Shown here piece by piece: positions 20,929 to 31,194 of a DNA stretch of 64,000 nucleotides (position 1 is the first letter of the stretch; every line of letters begins with the position of its first letter). A program made the position numbers and the translations under genes. Under the pieces are notes generated by a model. That model worked only from the letters and a program-made list of their open reading frames with translations. It made no database searches and was not told where the DNA came from. The stretch lies in NCBI GenBank assembly GCA_014529385.2, contig CM043945.1, positions 144,141,741 to 144,205,740 on the forward strand, written 5' to 3'. The stretch is from Adiantum capillus-veneris (taxonomy: Eukaryota; Streptophyta; Polypodiopsida; Polypodiales; Pteridaceae).

Positions 20929-22536
20929 TATACAGGTATACAGGAGCTACAAAGCAGCTACAAGCGACAAAAACAAAGAAAAACAAAAATTATATTACAA
21001 GGGCAGTGTCTTACATGATTTTGCAATTTTTATGTTTGATTGCGGATATTGATAATATTTATGCCCTTATATACCTTGTTTTGCAACAAGAAGAGATCAA
21101 ATGATGAATTTGGGTCTCTAGACGTGTAAATATCACTAAATAAGAGTGTTTTTGGAGCTAAAAAGTGGAAAAAAGTGGTAATCCAAGTCCAAAAATCACA
21201 AATAAGTGTATATTCATATACACAGGGTTACCAGCTATTTATTGTGTATGTTTGGAATTTTTTGGCTTCAATTTGCTATTTTTCTTTATTTTTTATGATT
21301 TTCTTAATAAAAGTAAAAGAAAAATAAAAAAAGCACGTGAAATGAGATCGGAAAAAAGAAAAGAATAGACGGTGATGGTCCTAATGACAAGGGCAACCCA
21401 TGGTAAAAATTGGGTACAATTCTGAAAAAGTTGCGGAAAGTCCGAAACGGCAAAATTTTGGCAAGTGGACGGAATTCTAAGAAAACAGGTCAAACGGAGT
21501 CCGATTTGGGAAATTTCAGATCCTAAAGCGCATCTCACAACGAGATAGGAGCACATGACAATTTGGTGGCAAGTGAACCGGGAAGTCCAAAGTTAGGTAT
21601 TTTTCACATCACTTTCAAGCTCATTTACACTATTACCTTCTTGGAGAAGAGCAGAGAGCCACAGGAGCACAGATCTTCTACGACCTTCTACGACTTCCAC
21701 GAGAGCTCAGAGGACACCAGACATGAGAGGTAGACTCGTTTCCATAAGCTTTTGATGCTTATCATTAACTTTTGTCGCGAAAACTGACCAAAACCAAGAA
21801 ACAAGAGCAGACGGGGAATGGGGTACAATGCTAGGTAGTGGCACAACCGCTTAACCAAACCTTGCAAGAACTTATAGGTGGGTTACCCTAGTATAGAAGA
21901 TGGGTTTCTAACACTCAAAGCTCGAGAAAGAACGACTGGAAAAACCCTAGGTCAACAGAGCCTGCAAGAGGCAAACAGGAAAAAGTTGTCGAAACAACAC
22001 GAAACTTCACAGGAAGTTCAACCACATCAAGGACAATGCAACCATAGAATATCTCCAAGTTTGAATCACAAAAAGTAGGTCGGAACAACCGATTTGGCTG
22101 CGGACACACAAAGCATCATTTTGGCATAACGGCTGAAATTGACGACCGAATGAAATGAAACTTCACAAGCAGCTTCAAGTAACTATCGATGACTTATGTT
22201 TGCAAGCAAAACCCAAAAGAAAGCTGATTCACTTACCGATGGTGAAAAAGACGCTTTCGGGCAACCAAAGGGAGAAAGATGGAGAACGGGGAGCCAAAGT
22301 CAAGTTCAACCAAATAGATGGCTTCACAACATATCCAATGAGCTGGAAATGCAACTCTCGAGAAGAAAAGTTGAAGAAATTCAACTCCAAGACAAAAAGA
22401 CGACTTCGGAGACTGAAATGCCTATAAGGGGGCTTTTTAGCTAAACTGATGACTTTTTAAGTTGAAAACTAGTTAGCAGGGCTTAGGGCACTAGCACAAA
22501 GCATTCTTTGCACAAAAAGACCAACATTTCAAGAAA

Positions 22537-23506
22537 AGACATCATACGCGTATGATGTCTCACAGCATGAATTTCACATCCATTTCAACATTTAAGTGCA
22601 TAGCCTCATTCCACATGTTAATCACATCCTATGAACCAAGTATCATGAGAATTGGAGTTAGAAAACCTAAGGAAAACCAAAAAGACGCAAAGTAGGCCAT
22701 AAAATTGATTTTTGGTCCTAATTTTGTCAAAATAACTCCAAACTCATTGAAACTTTGTAGGATTGTTGTTAAACACATCTACAAGCTATCTGGAACCAAA
22801 AAGCACCATTTTGACACAAAAGACATCATACGCGTATGATGTCTATTTGCACTTACAGAGCCAAAACTGCTCATTTGTCATCATACATCCATTATATATA
22901 TCTAATACATGCTACATATGAAATTTGGAAATGTGGTCAAGAGTATCACCCCATTAGCCCAATTGAGGAAAATCCCTTCACCTAAAGCCTATTTTTGGCC
23001 CAAATCCAACATACTCAAGTCCAAACCAAGATTTGAGTAGGAACAGTCCTTCACTAGTACATGGGGAGTCCACACAACCAATCCCATGCAAAATTGATGA
23101 AAAAGACATCATACGCGTATGATGTCTCCAGAGCCATTTTTAGCCCAAAATCTATCCAAACTTCATAAATCCACTGAATAAGCCTATCTAAAGCCAAATC
23201 CAAGCTTATAGAGAAATTTGGTCCAAAAATACACTAAAAGACATCATACGCGTATGATGTCTCACTATGTGATTTTGGCACCTCAAGGCTTCAACCACCA
23301 AACATAAGTGATCTACATGCCATTTGAAAGTGAACCACCAAGTTTTATCCAATTTGGATCATAAAATCCAATTCCCTTTCAAAATTTTGCCAAGAGCCGG
23401 AACTGGCAAATCCAAGCATATGATAATCATGTATACACTATCAGCTACAAGCACAACCAATATGAAGTCATTTTGACACAAAAGACATCATACGCGTATG
23501 ATGTCT
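22537..23506. repeat. 3' cluster of five 24-bp palindromes in element A
   Basis: Perfect copies of AGACATCATACG joined to CGTATGATGTCT lie at 22537-22560, 22821-22844, 23103-23126, 23239-23262 and 23483-23506. Spacings are 284, 282, 136 and 244 bp. Short flanks are shared with the 5' cluster (TTGATGAAAA before the copies at 14304 and 23103), so the two clusters come from a common duplicated unit. The DNA between copies is A-rich, diverged and without frames, while the palindromes are essentially invariant. Confidence 0.95.
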
Positions 23507-23682
23507 CCAGCATGATTTTGAGCCCATTTTGCATATTTTTTCACCTACCTTGCATCCTTAGGCCCTAAATAGCTCATGTTTCAATTTTCAAGTCATTTGG
23601 ATAGTTAAAAGCTTCATTTCGGCTTTCAGTACTAAAAAGACGCCAACTTCTGAAATTGGAGTTACAGGATCCATGGATTCCA

Positions 23683-23871
23683 CCAAGTCATCGGCAACGA
23701 AGAGAAAAAGACCGACAATCAAAGATGCTATTACAGAAGCGGAACCATTTGACATTTCAGCAGAAACCCTCAAGCCAACCAAGTCATCGGCAACGAAGAG
23801 AAAAAGACCGACAATCAAAGATGCTATTACAGAAGCGGAACCATTTGACATTCCAGCAGAAACCCTCAAGC
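23683..23871 (+). repeat. 96-bp tandem duplication in the 3' ORF
   Basis: Two in-frame units of 96 bp (23683-23778 and 23779 onward) encode 32-residue repeats starting PTKSSATKRKRP and ending ISAETLK / IPAETLK. They differ at very few positions, so the duplication is recent. Confidence 0.95.
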
Positions 23872-25497
23872 TGTCATAAAATCTAATATCTAACTAACCC
23901 AAATGATTTTCTCATATTAAATTGATCACTTAATGTGGGAGAATAAACGGGAACAAGTGTTAAGATATAGGTATGTGCTTTTAGATCTATCTCAACACGG
24001 GGCCAATGTAAAGGGGCCCAAAAGGGAGATGGTCTATCAAAGAGCAAGGCTAACCAATGGAGCATAAGACCTTAGGGTTAGCTTCATTGAAGACCTCCAA
24101 TAAATGTGCGTAAAAGTCCTTTTGACCTTAAGTAAGCTAGGGCTGAGCTTGAGGTGGGAACCCGGCCCAAGCTCGAGGTGCTTGTCCTGCTTGAGGTGCT
24201 TGTCATGCTTGAGGTGTTTTTCATGCTTGAGGTGCTTGATTAAGATGCTTGAGGTGCTTGACTGGCTCCATGCTTGAGGTGCTTGACTTGATGCATGATT
24301 AAAGTACTTGAGGTGCCTTGAGAAGCTTGCCTGAGATGCTTGTGGGAACCCCCCCTAGTTCAAGTGCTTTGTCATGCTTGGTGAGTAAGGTGCTTGATCA
24401 CCTAAAAGTCAAAAGCATTCCTACAAGAGGGGGGGGCGAGCCCTTTTCCTAGGGCCTAGAGAGAGAACACCCACTCACACACACAAGGGAAGCCCATCTT
24501 GAAGAGGCAGCAAGGACACATGTCAGGCCCCTACCCATGTTACCTTCATGTGTTGCTTGAAGCCTATTGGCTAGGCTTCAAAGGGGTCCAATGATAAATT
24601 ACATGAATTATCTAATTGTTTTAGCATTTATCAAGTCCTCTCTCTCAAAGGGGAAAGGGGGACACTTGTCCCAAGGCTACCCATGTTGCTTGTAATGGCT
24701 CCTGCTTGTGATTGGCTAGGCCTGGAGGGGTCCAATGAGCTTCAGGCATGAGCTACAAGGGGGGGTCGACCCAAGCAAGCTAGGGGGGTGCCTAGGGGGT
24801 ATAATCACCCACACACACTCACAAGCACTCTCATTGTGTGATATGCAAAGTGCAAGAGCTCCCTCTCCAAGCAAGTAGAGGTTGAGAGCCTACACCAACA
24901 CTCTTGGCTATGGAGTGCAAATCCAACCAAGAGCCATGCTTCAATGCTTAAGCTTGCCATCTCCTTCTTCTTCATTAATATGCTATTATGTATGCTAGCA
25001 ACAAGAGTATGATAAGTGAGGAACTAATTCTTTCTCCTACGAAATGTTTCTTCTTCCTCTTCCCTACCCTCATTCCCTGCTAGCTCTCTCCACCTTCGAA
25101 GGTGTTTGAGGTCTTGGGACTGAGGCTTGGGATAGTTAAAGCTTTCTTCAAGTTTATGTTATGTTTGTGGTGCATGAAGCCTTCCATCTTCATGGCATCA
25201 CCTAGGTCACAAGGAACACAAAGACTGTATTGTAACAAGTCTCTCTTTATGGGAGAAATCATAATACAAATGCCTATTGGAGGGGGGACCGGCTCCACAT
25301 AAATCCGGTCCTCAATTGTTGTCATGTTCTCTAAACTCTCTCTCTTGCAAAAGTATTGTCTATGCCAAGTTAACTAATTGCTATGATTATGTTGCTATCT
25401 TCAATTATGTATACCCGCTATGCTCACAAAATCATTTCTTGAAAGTACTCTCATTAAATTCCGCTATTCTCAAATTGAATAGGCAAATTCCATTACA
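23872..25497 (+). mobile_element. Solo LTR of the E family inside the 3' ORF of A
   Basis: 1626 bp from TGTCATAA to CCATTACA, flanked by CAAGC on both sides (23867-23871, 25498-25502). The start matches the reverse complement of the E LTR from 62056 downward (ATTTTCTCATATTAAA.TGATCA). The end region shares GGAGGGGGGACCGG with 60660-60700 and 48235-48250. No internal element sequence remains, so it formed by recombination between two LTRs. It contains a GAGGTGCTTG-rich stretch (24175-24380) and no gene. Confidence 0.93.
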
Positions 25498-28400
25498 CAA
25501 GCCAACCAAAACTTGGGTGGAGGAAGCAGTGTTGGAGAAAGAGGGAATTAAGATCTACCAGGGGACTTTCAGAGATCCTCAAGGGCAAGCGGTGGATGTA
25601 CCGATGATCCCACAGGAATTGGTAGATTATAGCAGGTCAGAAGACATCAGCAGGTACCTGGAAAGGGCAGACTTGCACAGCTTCTTCACCTCGAGACCAT
25701 CAGGTGTGGATACAAGAAGAGTGTACGAGTTGGCAACATCCATTCAGAAGGATGGAAAAGCCACATTGACAGCCATGGATGGAGAGAAGGTAGAAGTATA
25801 GATCACTCCACAGCTAATTGCAGACGCATTGAAGCTGCACAACAAAGGGAGCTCGGTCAGGGAAAGAAGGGAGGCCATAGAGGTCTATGGGCCCAAGAAA
25901 CAGAATGCGACCTATGGAGATATGGCGGACCCAAGAGCGGAAACCCTTTGCCGACTGTACAACCAATTTCTTCATGTTTGCAGTAAAAGACCGCAAAAGT
26001 ATACGACACCACCCCATGCCATTGCGACCACCATCACATGGGCATTAAAGAGAAATATGCCAAAAGAGGTGAATTACGCTCAACACATCCACGAGCAAGT
26101 AATTGCCATGCACAATGAGAAGCCAAAATACATAGGAGGAGCGGAAATTCTGACAAGAATAGCTTATGAAGCTATTGGAGCTAGAGATCAGTGGCCAAAG
26201 GCTCCCTCCCAGAATGAGTGGCTTAGAGAAGCCGACGAGGAGGAAGAACAGCCTGAAGTATCCAAGAGGGCATCCACAAGAGCACGCCGGAAACTAGAAG
26301 TAGTTTCAGAACCTGAAGAGGATGTGGATGAGAAACTTAAGAAGAAGGTTGCTCCCAAGCAAACCAAAAGTCAGAAAGCGGCAAGAATGGAAAGATTAGT
26401 GGAGCAGTTTAGAGCAGAAAGAGCTCTAAAGGGTGACTTTAAGGAAAAGTGGGTGCTAGACCCCACTAAAGTCGGAACTAGCTCGGCCAGGCCACATATT
26501 GATCAATATAATCAATATATTAAAGCTTATGAGGAGTCAGAGGCTATTTTGGAGCAGCAACCTGTCGAGCCATACACTGAAGAGGAGGTACAGCAATTAA
26601 AAGCTGAGCTAAAAAAAGACGACAAGGGGAAAAGGAAAGTAGATGGGTCTACTAAGCCTCAAGAGAAAGATGGGCAAGCCGACAAAGGGAAAGCCAAGGA
26701 AGCTGAGGACAAACATCCCTCTATGACTGATGTACCAAGCCCGAAGAAGACGGAAAAAATTGTGGAAGAGACCACAGTAGAGGTGGACACAGATGTTTTG
26801 GAAAAGCCAGAAGCCGAGACCAAAGAAAAGAAGATAGATCCAGTTCAGCAAAAGAGAAATGATTATGAGGATCTGGTAGAGATAGGATACACCGAAGAAG
26901 AGGCCCTTGAGGCAGTTTATGGGATCACCCTACAAAAACAAGATGAACGGAGAGGGACGGAGAAAAAGACAAAGAGTAAAAAAGAAAGTGAAGAGAAACT
27001 GGACGAACCAAAAGTACTAGAAGAGCCAAAGCCAGCGGAGGTGGTGGTGGAAAGAGCTTTAGAGTTGACAGATGATGATGAAAAAGACATGCACATGGTG
27101 CATGAACTGCTCAGCAAGATAAAAGAAAGGTCCAAGGCAAAGGAAGTAGAGATTGAGACAGCCAAACAAAGGGAAGCAGAGTTGCAGAGAAATTTAGAGA
27201 ATGTTATGGCTGAATCTGAAAGTCATAAAGCATCACTCTATGACGCGAAAAATGAGAGAGACGGTTTGATACTCCAACTAGCCGAGGCTTCAAGAGAAGT
27301 AACAAGTGCACACGAAGCAAGGGAGCGGATAGAGGATGAGTTGGAGGCGGCTAAGGATGAGCTCATTGAGCTAAGGGAAAGAGTCGAGCTCCAAGAAAGA
27401 ACAATCACTAGACTCAGGTCTACCCCTAGAGCTAGCAGAGCAGGAACCGAACAAGAGGGAGCTATCGTACCAGTTTTGGAAGACCAGGTCCGAAGCTTAC
27501 AAAGAGAGCTAAGATTAGAGCAAGTGCAAAGGTTGCACATTGCGGAGGGATCATTGGCCGCAGAGGAGAGGCTCACATTAGAAAATCAAACACTACGGAC
27601 AGAGAATGAGGCCCTCCGCAAACAACTCCAAGATCTACAAGAGCAACAAAGAAGAGAGACAACGACACCACAAGAAGAATCAGGTGGAGCAGCCATAGAG
27701 CTACCAGAAACTGGAGAGGCAACCACAATTGAAGATCCAGCCCCAGCTCAAGAGGTGGCCTCGACTTCAAGAATCTCTGAAGAAGAAGAACAAAGGCTCC
27801 ATGACCAAATAGAAAAGTCAGCAGAGGAGAGTGCCAAGGCAAAAATGGAATGGGAGAGGAGACTCCTAATCTCCATTAGACTTCAGGCACTAGACACAAA
27901 AGTGCTCCATGAACAATGGATGCAACCCAGCCTGCCTTTCCCTTTGATGAAATTTGAAGTGCTAAAGACGAAAAAGAGACTAGAAGGGGAGCAGTATGTC
28001 GCTCTTTACGAAGGCGACATCACAAAGGAGGAACAATCAAAGAAGATAGTAGATTCACAACCTAGATGGAGGAAAGGTTGGCTGAACAAATACCCAGCCT
28101 ACCTCATCTACTTGGTGGAGGCACCAAAGGAGATCCGGGAGGATGCAACCTTCTGCCCGGTGCCAAGAGTCAGAAACTGGAAAGAGCATGGCAGGATTGC
28201 AGAAAAGAAGCCAAATTGGCTTAATTATCCCAGGATTCCAGGACCAAAGGCAGGAGAGAGAATAGGTAAAGCCTACATGGTGAAAACCCTAACGGGCACC
28301 ATCAAGCTCTTTACTGGCTCTCCTGACCTTTCATGTCAGATGCTCAAGAAAATCTGCAGGACTCTCTTAGCTTGCATTGAAGTGTTCGCGCCAGATAAAG

Positions 28401-28700
28401 CCACGACCTCGAGTCTACTATCGACGGCCGACACGGTGTCTGATATGATGTACGATCTTTCATTGCAGCCTTCTCCAAAAGTGTTACACCTCCTATACCA
28501 AAGGATTATGTTTTTGCCTAGCTTCCACATGCAAACATTCGAAGAAGCTTTCTACACCGGCTTTTTCACCCACGAAAGCAAAATATTCGGCCCAACCTTG
28601 ACCATCGGCAACCTACGATACGAATCACATTTGCAGATGCTCAAGACGACAGGACTTTATTGACCAAGCATAAAAGTCATGTCAGGGACGACATGAACGC

Positions 28701-28710
28701 GGGGGGGGAG
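28701..28710 (+). other. Polypurine tract of element A
   Basis: GGGGGGGGAG directly precedes the 3' LTR start TGTTGAGCC and is the expected plus-strand primer. Confidence 0.85.
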
Positions 28711-29650
28711 TGTTGAGCCAGCAGAGGATCACACCCACATTTTTGCTCACACTCATCATTTTGTAACCATTGATTGTAATAAATGTCTTTCTGACATTAA
28801 TTTTGATTTGAGCCATTCATTAAGTAACGGGACTCAATTGAGTTTCTAGCTTGTAATCCCGAAGTAATTTCACTTGCTGATGTAATTAGTTAGAGATGTT
28901 CTCACCTCCAAGGCTGAGGTATATAAGCCAAAGTTTTTGTAACCTAAGAAAAGGCGGATTATTAATCAAAGTGAGTTTTTGAGCGCCGTGACTGTGTCTG
29001 AGAGAGAAAGAGAGAGAGAGAGAGTCTTATCTACTTGCTACGCGAGCTACGGAGCCGCCATTGGAGAAGCGACATCGCCATTGTGTTAGCAACGGCGAGA
29101 GCTACGCACAGATACCAAGAGTGCGCGCTATCGGCTTCTATGTGTGGTAAGTTCCTACGAGCTTCGGTGTGAGTTTTCTTCCAACTCGTATGTCGGAATT
29201 GAGCGTGCAGCATATCTATAGAACCACAACGATTAGAGCTACACATTAGTACCATCGGGGTCAAGTTTCGGTCACCTGTATATTTCGGCCTGTCTTCATA
29301 CGCGTTTACCGCACGGAGTGGTTATAGGTTGAGTTTGCAGTTCAAGTCTTTAGGGTGTTGTTCTTACCTAGTGTATAGACTTCCCCTTGAGTTTGAGATC
29401 GATTCAATGATTCTAGATCCTGTTTCGTATAGCATTCGTTCGTAGTATGGATTTCAGTCACTTGCGTATTTTAGAACTTAGATTTGATTTCCTTAGTAGT
29501 GATTGTCATTAGAAGGTCGAGAAGGTGATTTGACACCCACCTAGTTGTTTCCATGCGCCTGTGGGTCAAGCTCCGTCCTCGTCTGACAAATTCTGTTGTT
29601 GGTTGAGTTCTCGCTATTTAGCTTCTGCTAGCGGCGTAACCGCCTTAACA
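28711..29650 (+). repeat. 3' LTR of element A
   Basis: 940 bp, TGTTGAGCC to CCTTAACA, uninterrupted. It carries the same TATA box as the 5' copy, with a shorter GA tract near 28999-29024. CTACC follows at 29651. Confidence 0.95.
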
Positions 29651-30666
29651 CTACCAAACCTAAAGGGCAATGCAATAACACTTACAAAATCGGCCTCATA
29701 TGATGCCCACCTGCCGCTCCCCAAGTGGTGCGAGCTCCCTGCCTCTACTCGTGGTTTGGTTGCCTTCTTTTTTTGCTTCCACTTGTCAGGATTCTCGTAC
29801 ACTGCTCGCTTTGTATTCTTCCAATCTTCTTTGGCTAGCCAATTTGGTCTCTTCCACCCATGCTTTATTGATTTTTTTACTTTAGAACGGATGTGCTTGC
29901 AGTATTAGCGCACTCGAACCTTCATGAGGTCTTCATTGAAGTGCGCATCCGGACTTGACATAGGAAACTCATCATGCATCATGCTCATGACTCTGTCTAT
30001 TAATTCATTTGGCACTTCACTCTAGGTTTTTAGTATATAGTGTCAAAACACCTGAGAGCAAAGGCCGCACATGCGTGAGATCACCTTCTTACCTTCGTCA
30101 TCCAAGATGATCCCACCACTGATGTCGACCGAGTACGGTAAGTCCTCTCGCCTATGACGCGTGAACTTGGGTGTCTTGACAGGGTTCTCGAGTGGTGTCT
30201 GTAGGGACGTCTTGATGGGGGTAAGGACGCCAGGTGTCTCCACTGGAGTCTGAGCCCCGAAGCGAGGAGTGTTAACTGGGGTGACTCCAGGAGGAGTAGC
30301 TAGTGGTGTGTAGCCAGGAATTGCCAATAGCCGCGCAAAACCTGGCGTAGATTGCAATGGCGTGGCTGGTGTGTGGGCGGGCAAAGAAAGGGAAGTTAAG
30401 GAGCCTCGTCAAACACGAGGTGGTGTCGAGGCATCAACAATGACATCCCCATAGCAACCACCATTACCACCACTAGAGCGTCGGTGCCTAGAAGAGTGTG
30501 AAGATCGTCTCGTCGACATCGAAGCCTTGGAGAGCGCTGAATGCTTCGAAACAGCGGGAGACGCTAAAGGAGTGGAACGACTTGATGGTGCTCTAGAGAA
30601 ATGACGCTCTTCGTACCACCTCCTCTGCTAGGGTGACAAAGAAGAAAGAAACTGATCATCATCCAT
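29651..30666 (-). pseudogene. TnpA-like (Ptta/En/Spm plant transposase) gene of the outer CACTA, 5' part
   Basis: Starting at MDDDQFLSSLSP (ATG near 30666) the minus strand encodes a Ser/Arg-rich stretch, then a TPxxTP-rich linker (30043-30384) and SVDISGGIILDD, then a more conserved part reading through SKVKKSIKHGWKRPNWL and ENPDKWKQKKKATKP (29614-29802). It ends at a plausible splice donor just before element A. These features fit the second protein of En/Spm elements, which binds subterminal repeats. In-frame stops occur near 30641, 30405 and 30030. The downstream exon is at 5090-5191. From 30670 to 31194 no gene is visible. Confidence 0.6.
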
Positions 30667-31194
30667 ACCTACATTAAATACACGAACAATTAATCTTAAT
30701 ATTGAATGGAGAAGAAAATACGGACAAGTTATAATCTATACTATGGCAATTAAAATTGGACACGCCTTTGGTGGACTGCATGCCTTAAGGCCAGCGTGCG
30801 AAGAAAGTTCCTTACAAATTTTGCGACGCTGTAGTAACAAGGGCTAGCAGATCTGACCGCGACAACTCAGAATCGGGACTGAGTAGTTTCCTGCCGTGTA
30901 AGGCCAAACAGTAGCGACAAGGAGTTCAAGCCGGCTTCAAATTAAACCTTAGCGAGTAGCATTGCATGCTTACTGCTTCTTTGTTAGAAGAGCAAGATCT
31001 GCCTACCCTTTGAGGACTCCTTCGGCTTGGAGTGGAAGCGATGACGAATAAACACAATTTCAATTTCTCAAGTATAGCATATAGACAAGAATTGAATACA
31101 ATATATATTATAAAATGGATTAAAATTGTTCAAATACAATGTTTATGGCTTTAAGAGGTCTCTCTCTCATCCTCGTATAGCTCAACATAACTCC

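Larger units (their letters stand above)
23673..28663 (+). pseudogene. Large 3' ORF of element A, coiled-coil protein split by a solo LTR
   Basis: The frame starts at ATG 23673, runs to 23871, is cut by a solo LTR (23872-25497), and resumes in the same frame at 25503, ending with TGA at 28661-28663. Without the insert it would be about 1,119 codons with one internal TAG (25799, one transition from CAG). It contains: a basic N-terminus with KRKRP in two tandem 32-residue repeats; a globular region (about 25503-26200; YNQFLHVCSKRP, EILTRIAYEAIGA) that weakly resembles putative plant transposon proteins; a long Glu/Lys-rich region; a strong coiled coil (about 27070-27640); and a C-terminal globular domain with WRKGWLNKYPAYLIYLVEAP. 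The position, after the protease and before the 3' LTR, is where envelope-like or accessory ORFs sit. I see no signal peptide or membrane segment. Function unknown. Confidence 0.7.
5256..29650 (+). mobile_element. LTR retrotransposon A (gypsy-like, non-autonomous), 24.4 kb with nested insertions
   Basis: The element runs from TGTTGAGCC (5256) to CCTTAACA (29650) and is flanked by the 5-bp duplication CTACC at 5251-5255 and 29651-29655. The 5' LTR is split by element B. A tRNA-Asp-like primer site follows it, and a G-rich polypurine tract precedes the 3' LTR. The interior holds gag, a protease/integrase-tail/protease frame, two clusters of a 24-bp palindrome, and a long 3' ORF cut by a solo LTR. 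Reverse transcriptase, RNase H and the integrase core are absent, so it must depend on another element for movement. The two LTRs differ by roughly twenty substitutions by eye plus a GA-tract length change. Confidence 0.92.

Noticed and set aside
13891-23506. Regular palindromic repeats reminiscent of a CRISPR array
   Set aside because: Spacers are 100-260 bp and unequal, there are no cas genes, and the DNA is a plant retrotransposon.
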